Below, piece after piece: positions 29,182 through 36,522 of a stretch of 64,000 nucleotides of DNA (its first letter is position 1; each line of letters begins with the position of its first letter). The translations under genes were made by a program, and so were the position numbers. Under the pieces are notes generated by a model. It ran no database searches. It was not told where the DNA came from and saw nothing but the letters and a program-made list of their open reading frames with translations. This stretch comes from Bacteroidales bacterium (GTDB lineage: Bacteria > Bacteroidota > Bacteroidia > Bacteroidales > UBA932), in assembly GCA_017619675.1 (NCBI GenBank), contig JAFZRX010000010.1, positions 1 through 64,000 on the forward strand, written 5' to 3'.

Positions 29182-30567
29182 TTATGGTTTCTGGAGATAG
29201 GCGTGGATGGCGGCGGCGGCGCGGCGGCCGGCACCCATGGCAAGGATGACGGTGGCGGCGCCGGTTACGGCATCGCCGCCGGCAAATATGCCGGGACGGG
29301 TGGTGGCGCCAACTTCGTCGGCAACAAGGCAGCCGCGGCGGTTCTGGTCAAGGCCGGCGGTAGTCCTTGCGATAAGCGGGTTAGGGCTTGTGCCCAGCGC
29401 CATGATTACGGTATCGGCCTCAATCTCGAACTCGGAGCCTGGGATGGCCACAGGGGAGCGGCGGCCGCTGGCATCGGGCTCGCCCAGTTCCATCTTGATG
29501 CACTTGATTGCGCGCACCCAGCCTTTGTCATCGCCCAGTATCTCTACAGGGTTGGTGAGCATTGCAAAGGTGATTCCCTCCTCTTTAGCGTGATGGACTT
29601 CCTCCTTGCGGGCGGGGAGTTCAACCTCTGTGCGGCGGTAGACGATTGTGGTGTCCGCGCCAAGCCTGATGGCTGTGCGCGCGGCATCCATGGCCACGTT
29701 TCCGCCGCCCACAACTATGCATTTCTTTCCGGCCTTGATAGGGGTGAGGTAGTCATCCCTGAAGGCCTTCATAAGGTTGTTGCGGGTGAGGAATTCGTTT
29801 GCTGAGAATACTCCGTTGAGGTTCTCGCCCGGGATGCCCATGAACTTGGGCAGACCGGCGCCAGTTCCTACGAACACGGCCTTGAAGCCTTCCTGGTCAA
29901 ACAATTGGTCTATTGTGACGGTGCGGCCGATGATGACGTTGGTCTCAATCTTCACGCCCTGGGCCACTATGTTGTCAATCTCGTGCTTAACTACGGTGTC
30001 CTTTGGCAGACGGAACTCGGGGATTCCGTATTCCAGTACTCCGCCGGGGCGGTGGAGAGCCTCGAAGATGGTCACGTCATAGCCAAGCTTGGCAAGGTCG
30101 TTGGCGCAGGCGAGGCCTGAAGGGCCGCTGCCAATGACTGCGACCTTGGGGCCGCTTGGCGCCTTTTCCGCGGCCTTTACGGGCAGGTTCTCGCGGGACC
30201 AGTCGCCCACAAAGCGCTCCAGTTTTCCAATGGACACGCTTTCGCCCTTTATGCCAAGCACGCAACTTCCCTCGCACTGGCTCTCCTGCGGGCATACGCG
30301 TCCGCAGATGGCGGGCAGGGAAGAATCCTTTGCAATGACGCCTGCGGCTCCGGCAAAGTCTCCGTCCTTAATCTTGGCGATGAATTCAGGGATATCGATG
30401 CCCACAGGGCAGGCCTGTACGCAGCGTGGATTCTTGCAGTGGAGGCATCGGGTTGACTCCTGGAGGGCTTCCTGGGCGTTGTAGCCGTAGCAAACCTCCT
30501 CAAAATTGTGTGCGCGGACCTTTGGGTCCTGCTCGCGGGCTTTAAGCCTGTCTATTTTTGCAGCCAT
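29182..30567 (-). CDS. nfnB: NfnB-type large subunit (GltD-like FAD/NADPH oxidoreductase)
   Basis: A 461-residue flavoprotein resembling the glutamate synthase small subunit. Two N-terminal Fe-S motifs (CLHCKNPRCVQACP and CGRVCPQESQCEGSC) are followed by two Rossmann folds (VIGSGPSGLACANDLAKLG and VVGGGNVAMDAARTA) and the C-terminal FAD segment GIFAGGDAVTGAAT. It starts inside the end of the nfnA gene (16-base overlap). That pairing marks it as NfnB of the NADH-dependent ferredoxin:NADP+ oxidoreductase (also annotated SudA) rather than a glutamate synthase subunit. Last gene of the seven-gene operon. Confidence 0.9.
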   Translation of the reverse strand: MAAKIDRLKAREQDPKVRAHNFEEVCYGYNAQEALQESTRCLHCKNPRCVQACPVGIDIPEFIAKIKDGDFAGAAGVIAKDSSLPAICGRVCPQESQCEGSCVLGIKGESVSIGKLERFVGDWSRENLPVKAAEKAPSGPKVAVIGSGPSGLACANDLAKLGYDVTIFEALHRPGGVLEYGIPEFRLPKDTVVKHEIDNIVAQGVKIETNVIIGRTVTIDQLFDQEGFKAVFVGTGAGLPKFMGIPGENLNGVFSANEFLTRNNLMKAFRDDYLTPIKAGKKCIVVGGGNVAMDAARTAIRLGADTTIVYRRTEVELPARKEEVHHAKEEGITFAMLTNPVEILGDDKGWVRAIKCIKMELGEPDASGRRSPVAIPGSEFEIEADTVIMALGTSPNPLIARTTAGLDQNRRGCLVADEVGATTRPGIFAGGDAVTGAATVILAMGAGRRAAAAIHAYLQKP

Positions 30568-31385
30568 TTGGATTCCTCCTCTTTATATTGTCCCTGACGA
30601 CGCATGGCCTCGTCAAAATCTACCAGATATCCGTCAAATTCAGGTCCGTCCACGCAGGCGAACTTGGTCTGTCCGCCCACGGAAACGCGGCAGGCGCCGC
30701 ACATTCCCGTACCGTCCACCATAAGGGTGTTCAGGCTCACTATGATAGGGAGACCCAGTTTCTTGGCGGTGAGGGTGGCGAACTTCATCATTATCATAGG
30801 TCCTATGGCCACTACGCGGGTATATTGCTTGCCGGCGGCCACAAGGGCCTCCAGCTGCGCGGTACCCACTCCGTGGAATCCGTAGGATCCGTCGTCGGTA
30901 CACAGATACAGGTTATCGCAGACGGTGCTCATCTCCTCAGTGTATATGAACAGGTCCTTGTTCCTTGCGCCTATTATCACGTCAACGGCCACGCCTTTCT
31001 CGTGCAGCCACTTGGCCTGGGGATAGACGGGGGCGGTTCCCACGCCACCGGCAATGAAAACCACCTTCTGGGCGGCCAGTTCCTCAGGGCTCATGGTCAC
31101 GAACTCCGAGGCGTTGCCCAGAGGTCCCACCACGTCAATGAAGCTGTCGCCTTCGTTGGCGTCAACAATGACGGCGGTAGAAGCGCCTATCTTCTGGGTG
31201 ACAATTGTCACCGTGCCTTTGGCGGCATCGTAGTCGCTGATAGTCAGCGGGATACGTTCACCTTTCTCATCGGCCCTCACTATGAGGAACTGCCCCGGGA
31301 GGGCGGCCTTTGCAAGCCGAGGGGCCTCCACCACCATCTTGCAGATGTTGGAGGTGAGCATCTTCTTCTCCAGTATCTTGTACAT
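30552..31385 (-). CDS. nfnA: NfnA-type small subunit (FAD/NAD, [2Fe-2S])
   Basis: A 277-residue protein of the ferredoxin-NADP+ reductase fold. Flavin-binding segment RIPLTISDYD, NAD site FIAGGVGTAPVYP, and a C-terminal [2Fe-2S] site GMCGACRVSVGG with a following CVDGPEF. In NfnAB the complex couples ferredoxin and NADH oxidation to reduction of two NADP+ by flavin-based bifurcation. The frame is open 11 codons further upstream into the ACT gene, but ATG 31385 begins the conserved YKILEKKML. One base separates it from the ACT gene stop. Confidence 0.9.
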   Translation of the reverse strand: MYKILEKKMLTSNICKMVVEAPRLAKAALPGQFLIVRADEKGERIPLTISDYDAAKGTVTIVTQKIGASTAVIVDANEGDSFIDVVGPLGNASEFVTMSPEELAAQKVVFIAGGVGTAPVYPQAKWLHEKGVAVDVIIGARNKDLFIYTEEMSTVCDNLYLCTDDGSYGFHGVGTAQLEALVAAGKQYTRVVAIGPMIMMKFATLTAKKLGLPIIVSLNTLMVDGTGMCGACRVSVGGQTKFACVDGPEFDGYLVDFDEAMRRQGQYKEEESKWLQK

Positions 31386-31386
31386 C

Positions 31387-31815
31387 TTAGAGGAGTTTTG
31401 AAATGTCCTTTTCTTCAATTACGGCCAGGCCGTTGCGGTCTATGGCTTCCTGGGCCTTCTCCGTGTTGTCCGTGCGGAAGATGAGCACGCCCTTTCCCTT
31501 GAGCAGGAAGGAGTACAGGTAGGAGATGCTTATGTCCTCCTTGGCCAGGAAGTCTATGGCGTCCGCGGCCTTGCCCGGAACATCGTCCAGCTCAATTGCA
31601 AAGACTTCGCTCAGGGACACGGCTACGCCGGCGTCCTTGAGGATCCTGTAGGCCTTGTCCGGCTCGCTGCACAGGATGCGGTAGATACCGTAATCCGTGG
31701 TATCGGTAATGGTGGAGGCTATCAGCTGTATGTTGTGAGCCTTGAGAAGCTTGAGCACCTTTACAAGAGTGCCTGACTTGTTCTCTATGAATACAGATAA
31801 TTGGTTGACAGTCAT
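31387..31815 (-). CDS. Tandem ACT-domain protein
   Basis: A 142-residue protein made of two ACT domains (about 3-70 and 71-140); the first opens with QLSVFIENKSGTLVKVLKLL. ACT pairs usually bind amino acids and regulate an enzyme or transporter. Its place between paaK and nfnA in an operon for arylpyruvate chemistry suggests it senses an aromatic amino acid, which is inference. Proteins of this type commonly sit beside phenylacetate-CoA ligase and IorAB. Confidence 0.9.
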   Translation of the reverse strand: MTVNQLSVFIENKSGTLVKVLKLLKAHNIQLIASTITDTTDYGIYRILCSEPDKAYRILKDAGVAVSLSEVFAIELDDVPGKAADAIDFLAKEDISISYLYSFLLKGKGVLIFRTDNTEKAQEAIDRNGLAVIEEKDISKLL

Positions 31816-31831
31816 TGTATTGAGCTTTTAG

Positions 31832-33145
31832 TTAAAACTTTATCCTTAAATCTTTTACACGTACGGCCTTGCCCTCTGACTTAGGCAGGGAACCCTTTGG
31901 CACAAGTTTCACCTTTGGAGTGATGAGGATTTCGTCGCGGAGCTGGCGGGTGATTTCCCTTTCCAGGTTCTGCAGCCTTCCAAAGTCGTCGAAGGACATG
32001 TTGTCCGCAACTTCCACCTCCACGGTCATGGCGTCGTTGTTCTCCTTAGTCTCCAGGGTGATGAGATAGTCGGATGCGAGTTCCTTGAACTGCATCAGGA
32101 TTGTCTCTATCTGGATAGGGAATATATTGACTCCCTTGAGGATGATCATGTCGTCCGAGCGGCCTTTCATGCGGTCGAGCCTCTTGTGATGTCTTCCGCA
32201 GGGGCATTCGCCCGGAAGGATGCGGGTGAGGTCGCGCGTGCGGTAGCGCAGAAGCGGCATGGCCTCGCGCTTGAGCGTGGTGAGCACCAGTTCTCCGATC
32301 TCTCCGTCAGGAACTGGTTCCAGCGTATCGGGATCCACTATTTCCACGATGTAGTAGTCCTCCCAGATGTGCATTCCGTTCTGCTCCTTGCACTCGAAAG
32401 CCACGCCAGGGCCGCACATCTCGCTCATTCCAAAGGAGTTGTAAGCCTTCACGCCAAGCATTTCCTCGATGCGCTTGCGCGTGTCTTCGCTGTGGGGCTC
32501 CGCCCCGATAACCAGCGTGCGGAGCTTGGTGTCCCTGCGCGGGTCGATGCCCTTCTCCTGCATCACCTCGAAAATCCTGGATGCGTAGGAGGGGATTGCG
32601 TGTACCACGGTGGTGCCGAAGTCCGTGAAGAACTTGATCTGCCTGAGCGTGTTTCCGGCGGCGGCGGGAACGGTGAGCATTCCCAGCAGTTCAGCGCCGT
32701 ACTGGAATCCGAGGCCTCCGGTGAACATTCCGTAGCCCGATGAGTTCTGGAACACGTCGTTGGGGCGGCATCCCACCATCCAGAGGCAGCGCGCTACGGC
32801 GTTGGCCCACTCCTCGAGGTCTTTCTGCGTATGCAGGATGACCGTAGGATTGCCGGTGGTGCCGCTGGAGGAGTGCAGCCTGACGCATTTGTCAAGCGGC
32901 ACGGAGGCTATCCCAAAGGGATATGTGTCACGCAGGTCCTGCTTTGTGGTGAAAGGGATCTTGCGCAGGTCATCTAGTGTCTTGATGTCTGAAGGCTTCA
33001 GGCCTTCTTTCTTGAACCTTTCCCTGTAGAAGGGGGAGTTCATGCAGTGCTCCACGGTTTTCTGGAGCCTTTCCAGTTGGTATTTCTCTATTTCCTGACG
33101 GGTGAAAGCCTCCTCAGGGTTGTAAAAATTATTGTTCCAGCTCAT
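31832..33145 (-). CDS. paaK: Phenylacetate--CoA ligase
   Basis: A 437-residue adenylate-forming enzyme that makes arylacetyl-CoA from the acid, ATP and CoA. The AMP-binding motif SSSGTTGNPT, the segment SFGMSEMCGPG and the C-terminal loop RMKGRSDDMIILKGVNIFP are intact. No aerobic phenylacetate degradation genes are nearby; instead it lies between iorB (17-base overlap) and the ACT gene, so it probably feeds or drains arylacetyl-CoA for IorAB. Confidence 0.95.
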   Translation of the reverse strand: MSWNNNFYNPEEAFTRQEIEKYQLERLQKTVEHCMNSPFYRERFKKEGLKPSDIKTLDDLRKIPFTTKQDLRDTYPFGIASVPLDKCVRLHSSSGTTGNPTVILHTQKDLEEWANAVARCLWMVGCRPNDVFQNSSGYGMFTGGLGFQYGAELLGMLTVPAAAGNTLRQIKFFTDFGTTVVHAIPSYASRIFEVMQEKGIDPRRDTKLRTLVIGAEPHSEDTRKRIEEMLGVKAYNSFGMSEMCGPGVAFECKEQNGMHIWEDYYIVEIVDPDTLEPVPDGEIGELVLTTLKREAMPLLRYRTRDLTRILPGECPCGRHHKRLDRMKGRSDDMIILKGVNIFPIQIETILMQFKELASDYLITLETKENNDAMTVEVEVADNMSFDDFGRLQNLEREITRQLRDEILITPKVKLVPKGSLPKSEGKAVRVKDLRIKF

Positions 33146-33704
33146 ATCCTAGGTCAAAACATTTACAGTTAGCTTCTACAATCGCATCTCCCTTGGCGGC
33201 GAAGATGCTTCCTATTGCCGCGCGCAGTTGCTCCGGCTTGAATACTCCCATGTAGCGCGCGGCCATTCCAAGCAGCACCATGTTGGCGCCCTTGGGGTTG
33301 CCGGCCTCGCGCGCGAGGGACTCGATATCGTATTTAAGCACGTGAGGAAGTGCCTCCAGTTCAGCCATCACTGCATCCTCGGCAGGATAGTTGGGGATGT
33401 TCACGAAAGGCTTGGAAGATGTCACAATGGCACCGTCCGGGCCCAGGAACGGGATGTAGCGCAGGGCTTCCATGGGTTCCATTGAAATAATGAGGTCCGC
33501 GTGTCCGCGCGGGATAAGGTCGCTGTGGATTTCCTCAGTGCTGAGGCGCAGGTCGCTCTGAACGTCGCCTCCGCGCTGGCTCATTCCGTGAACCTCCGCC
33601 TGCTTCAGCTGCAGGCCGGCGGCGGTTGCCGCTTCTCCGATCACCGTGGCTATTGACAGGATGCCCTGTCCGCCAACTCCGCAAAGTATTATGTCTGTCT
33701 TCAT
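33129..33704 (-). CDS. iorB: Indolepyruvate:ferredoxin oxidoreductase subunit beta
   Basis: A 191-residue gamma-type subunit of the 2-oxoacid:ferredoxin oxidoreductase family. The N-terminus TDIILCGVGGQGIL and the segment AEVHGMSQRGGDVQSDLR are diagnostic. With IorA it interconverts arylpyruvates and arylacetyl-CoA plus CO2 using ferredoxin. ATG 33704 overlaps the iorA stop (ATGA); the open frame 11 codons upstream is not conserved. The gene end overlaps paaK by 17 bases. Confidence 0.95.
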   Translation of the reverse strand: MKTDIILCGVGGQGILSIATVIGEAATAAGLQLKQAEVHGMSQRGGDVQSDLRLSTEEIHSDLIPRGHADLIISMEPMEALRYIPFLGPDGAIVTSSKPFVNIPNYPAEDAVMAELEALPHVLKYDIESLAREAGNPKGANMVLLGMAARYMGVFKPEQLRAAIGSIFAAKGDAIVEANCKCFDLGYELEQ

Positions 33705-35266
33705 TTCTTGGAATGTCTTCTGAGGGTTTGCATGCATTCTCTGCGAGGGATGATAACGGAAACGCCGTTATACTCTATTTCCTTGCGGATCAGTTCTGTG
33801 ATGGCCGCCATGTTGGGGGCTATGGGGTTCACCACGTGAAGGTGCTCCGGTTCAACGCCAAGTCCGCGGCAGATTGCCTCGAACTTGCTGGTTCCAGCGG
33901 AATCCTGGCCTCCGGTCATTGCGGTTGTCAGGTTGTCGGAGATGATCACGGTTATGTTGGAATGGTCGTTGACCGCGTCAAGAAGGCCGGTCATTCCGGA
34001 ATGGGTGAAAGTGGAGTCGCCTATGATTGCAATGGCCGGGAAGAGACCCGCGTCAGCGGCTCCCTTGGCCATTGTGATGGAGGCGCCCATGTCCACGCAA
34101 CTGCTCAGCGTCTGGAAAGGCGGAAGCGCTCCCAGGGTGTAGCAACCGATGTCGCCGAACACGCGTGCGCCGGGGTACTCCGCAGCCACCTTGTTCAGGG
34201 CGGTGTAGACGTCGCGGTGGCCGCAGCCCGGGCAGAGCTGTGGCGGGCGGGCGGCGAGGTTCTTTGCCGGAGGGAAGCCTTGGCCAGTGGCTGCGCCCAG
34301 GGCTGCGGCCACGTTGTCCGGGTTAAGCTCGCCGGTGCGCGGGAGATTTCCCGTAAGCCTTCCTTCCACCTTGTATCCTGCGCCCAGGATGGCCTTGATA
34401 TCCTGCTCTACTACAGGCTGGCCGTCCTCCACAACCAGGATGCTTTGGCTCCTGGCCGCCAGTTCCTTTATCTTTTTCTCCGGAAGGGGATATTGCGATA
34501 CCTTGAGCACGTTCTGCGCTCCAGCCTCGCATACGTAGTTGTATGCAATTCCGCAGGCGATGACGCCCAGCGGAGCGGCGCCGCCCTTGAGGGCGTTGTG
34601 CGCGGACTCCTCCGCGGCCGCCGCCATTGCCGGCTGCTTCTCTATCAGGGATATATACTGCTTGCGTGCGATGCCGGGGAGCAGCACCCAACCCTTGCCT
34701 GTTGCAGGGTTGAATCCGTTCTGCTCCTGAGGCTCTCCAATCTCCACAGCCGCGCGTGAGTGCGCCAGGCGGGTGACAACCCTGAACAGCACCGGAACGC
34801 CCATCTTCTCTGACAGGTCGAATGCCTCGCCCATCATCTCATAGGCTTCCTGCTGTGTGGAAGGCTCAAAGATTGGTATCATGGCGAACTTGCCGTAGAA
34901 ACGGCTGTCCTGCTCGTTCTGGGAGGAGTGCATTGAAGGATCGTCCGCGGCCAGCACCACAAGGCCTCCGTTCACGCCGGTGATGGCGCTGTTAACAAAG
35001 GCGTCTGCACAGACGTTCATTCCAACGTGCTTCATGCAGACCAGGGCGCGCTTGCCCGCGTAGGACATTCCCAGAGCAGCCTCCATCGCGGTTTTCTCGT
35101 TGGTGCACCAGCGGCTGCGGATCCCGCGCTCGCGCGCAAGGGGATCTTTCTGAATGAATTCAGTGATTTCAGTAGAAGGGGTGCCCGGATAGGCGTACAC
35201 GCCCGAGAGTCCGGCGTAGATAGCCCCAAGGGCTATGGCTTCGTCCCCTAACAATAGTTTCTTCAT
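33701..35266 (-). CDS. iorA: Indolepyruvate:ferredoxin oxidoreductase subunit alpha, without C-terminal ferredoxin domain
   Basis: A 521-residue thiamine diphosphate subunit. The N-terminal pyrimidine-binding domain has GVYAYPGTPSTEI; the C-terminal TPP domain has QLCPGCGHRDVY and IIGDSTFTHSGMTGLLDA. Archaeal IorA proteins are about 100 residues longer and end in a two-cluster ferredoxin domain; here the protein stops at RRECMQTLRRH, with no CxxCxxC motif. Electrons would have to leave through a free ferredoxin or a partner. Overlaps both neighbours by 4 bases. Confidence 0.95.
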   Translation of the reverse strand: MKKLLLGDEAIALGAIYAGLSGVYAYPGTPSTEITEFIQKDPLARERGIRSRWCTNEKTAMEAALGMSYAGKRALVCMKHVGMNVCADAFVNSAITGVNGGLVVLAADDPSMHSSQNEQDSRFYGKFAMIPIFEPSTQQEAYEMMGEAFDLSEKMGVPVLFRVVTRLAHSRAAVEIGEPQEQNGFNPATGKGWVLLPGIARKQYISLIEKQPAMAAAAEESAHNALKGGAAPLGVIACGIAYNYVCEAGAQNVLKVSQYPLPEKKIKELAARSQSILVVEDGQPVVEQDIKAILGAGYKVEGRLTGNLPRTGELNPDNVAAALGAATGQGFPPAKNLAARPPQLCPGCGHRDVYTALNKVAAEYPGARVFGDIGCYTLGALPPFQTLSSCVDMGASITMAKGAADAGLFPAIAIIGDSTFTHSGMTGLLDAVNDHSNITVIISDNLTTAMTGGQDSAGTSKFEAICRGLGVEPEHLHVVNPIAPNMAAITELIRKEIEYNGVSVIIPRRECMQTLRRHSKK

Positions 35267-36024
35267 ATTATCTCAAATGTATCAGCGTCTTCAAGGACCG
35301 GGAACTTTGCCCTGTAGTCCTGAATCAATTTCCTGTCAAATTCTCCGGAGCATTCGCTCTCCTGGTTGTCCGGGCAGGCGGCCATGGGGTTTCCGTACGG
35401 GTCAAGGAGCACGGTTCCGCCATTGTAAACGCACACGGGATCAGTTCCCACGCGGTTTACGCCAAGCACGTAGCACTGGTTCTCGATAGCGCGGGCGCGA
35501 AGGAGAGTGTCCCAGTGGTAGCGGCGCTTGTCGGGCCAGTTGGCCACGCAGATCATTGCGTCATAGTCATCCCTGTTGCGCAGCCAGATGGGGAAGCGGA
35601 GGTCATAGCATACCGTCAGGAGGAACCTCCAGCCGCGCCATTCCACGATCTCCCTCTTGTGGCCTGCGGAGAACCTTTCCTTCTCCCCGCCGTATGTGAA
35701 CAGATGGCGTTTGTCGTACACCGTCACTTCTCCGTCCGGCTTTACAAAGAAGAAACGGTTGCGGCAGCCGTCCGCGGCCTTGAGCGCAATGCTGCCCGCA
35801 ACGGCAGCATTGGTGCGCGCCGCGGCGGCCTTCATCCAGGCAAGGCCCTGTGAAGGTTCTTCTTCTACGGTGGCGTCAGGGAGGGTTGCGAAACCGGTTG
35901 TGAACATTTCCGGCAGAACGTAAAGGTCAGCGCCTGGATTCCTGTCCAGAGCCTGGTCCAATTGCGGCAGATTTGCCCCCGGGTTGCCCCAGGCGATGTC
36001 TCTTTGCAGTAATACTACTCTCAT
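35263..36024 (-). CDS. Nitrilase-superfamily amidase (YafV/omega-amidase-like)
   Basis: A 253-residue carbon-nitrogen hydrolase. The Glu-Lys-Cys triad is E39 (LPEMFTTGF), K105 (YDKRHLF) and C139 (VCYDLRFP), matching YafV, which hydrolyses alpha-ketoglutaramate and related omega-amides. A start at 36039 is possible in the frame but lies next to the -7 element, so ATG 36024 is used. First gene of the operon. Its presence with arylpyruvate enzymes fits a glutamine transaminase route, in which arylpyruvate takes the amino group of glutamine and leaves alpha-ketoglutaramate. Confidence 0.9.
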   Translation of the reverse strand: MRVVLLQRDIAWGNPGANLPQLDQALDRNPGADLYVLPEMFTTGFATLPDATVEEEPSQGLAWMKAAAARTNAAVAGSIALKAADGCRNRFFFVKPDGEVTVYDKRHLFTYGGEKERFSAGHKREIVEWRGWRFLLTVCYDLRFPIWLRNRDDYDAMICVANWPDKRRYHWDTLLRARAIENQCYVLGVNRVGTDPVCVYNGGTVLLDPYGNPMAACPDNQESECSGEFDRKLIQDYRAKFPVLEDADTFEII

Positions 36025-36040
36025 AATAACTATAACCATA

Positions 36041-36072
36041 CAAATATAAATGTTTTGCCACCAAAAAGCAAA
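36041..36072 (-). promoter_or_regulatory. Promoter of the amidase-ior-paaK-nfn operon
   Basis: On the minus strand TTTG (36069-36072) is followed by a 20-base spacer and TATATTTG (36041-36048), an excellent Bacteroidota promoter. It overlaps, head to head, the promoter for the DUF2007-like gene, so the two polymerases would compete for the same DNA. Confidence 0.8.
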
Positions 36073-36087
36073 ATAGTAGTATATTTG
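36054..36087 (+). promoter_or_regulatory. Promoter of the DUF2007-like gene
   Basis: TTTG (36054-36057), a 22-base spacer and TATATTTG (36080-36087). It is interleaved with the oppositely directed promoter at 36041-36072. The ATG at 36113 would be about 20 bases into the transcript. Confidence 0.75.
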
Positions 36088-36112
36088 CGTAGTGTCTTAA
36101 AATCACATAATT

Positions 36113-36349
36113 ATGAAAGACGGAGAATACAAGACAGTAGCCCGCTACGCAGACGCTGTTTCTGCCCACATAGCAGAAGGAATGCTGCTGGAGAACGGTA
36201 TTCCGGCAGTTGTGTTCGGAGAGGTTTCCTCCTATCCGAGCCTGAACGTGATGGATTCAATAGAACTCAAGGTCTTCGAGAAGGATTACGACGCCGCAAT
36301 GGCCCTACTCAACGCCCCCGCGGACCCCGCCCCGGCGGATTCCGAATAG
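36113..36349 (+). CDS. Small DUF2007-like protein
   Basis: A 78-residue cytoplasmic protein of the type labelled putative signal-transducing protein or DUF2007: it has the pattern ARYADAVSAHIAEGMLLENGI followed by a short beta-rich part (IELKVFEKDYDAAMALL). No catalytic residues are apparent. It has its own promoter and is followed by a tRNA gene. Function unknown. Confidence 0.82.
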   Translation: MKDGEYKTVARYADAVSAHIAEGMLLENGIPAVVFGEVSSYPSLNVMDSIELKVFEKDYDAAMALLNAPADPAPADSE

Positions 36350-36350
36350 T

Positions 36351-36381
36351 TTTGTAAATCCACAATAAAGAATTAACTTTG
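36351..36381 (+). promoter_or_regulatory. Promoter of tRNA-Arg
   Basis: TTTG (36351-36354), a 19-base spacer and TAACTTTG (36374-36381), one base after the stop of the DUF2007-like gene and 29 bases before the tRNA. The interval carries a small inverted repeat, CCCAT and ATGGG. Confidence 0.75.
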
Positions 36382-36410
36382 CGCTCCCATTTTAATGGGA
36401 ACATATGGAC

Positions 36411-36484
36411 GGTTCCGTAGCTCAGCTGGATAGAGCAACAGATTTCTAATCTGTGGGTCTAGGGTTCGAATCCCTACGGAATCA
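36411..36484 (+). tRNA. tRNA-Arg (anticodon TCT)
   Basis: Full cloverleaf: acceptor GGTTCCG pairs with CGGAATC (one G-U), D-arm AGCTCAGCTGGATAGAGC, anticodon stem ACAGA/TCTGT with loop TTTCTAA (anticodon TCT, reading AGA and AGG), T-arm GGGTTCGAATCCC. The 3' CCA is not encoded. A perfect palindromic terminator follows at once. Confidence 0.97.
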
Positions 36485-36485
36485 C

Positions 36486-36513
36486 AAGAGGCAGAGCATA
36501 TGCTCTGCCTCTT
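36486..36513. terminator. Bidirectional terminator, 28-base perfect palindrome
   Basis: AAGAGGCAGAGCAT is followed directly by its reverse complement, with a short T-rich tail (TTTGTTTAT). It lies between the end of tRNA-Arg on the plus strand and the end of the GH51 gene on the minus strand and can serve both. Confidence 0.85.
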
Positions 36514-36522
36514 TGTTTATCT

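Noticed and set aside
29182-30567. Annotation as glutamate synthase small subunit
   Set aside because: No large subunit gene is adjacent, and the gene overlaps the FAD/NAD [2Fe-2S] partner typical of NfnA, so NfnB is the better call.
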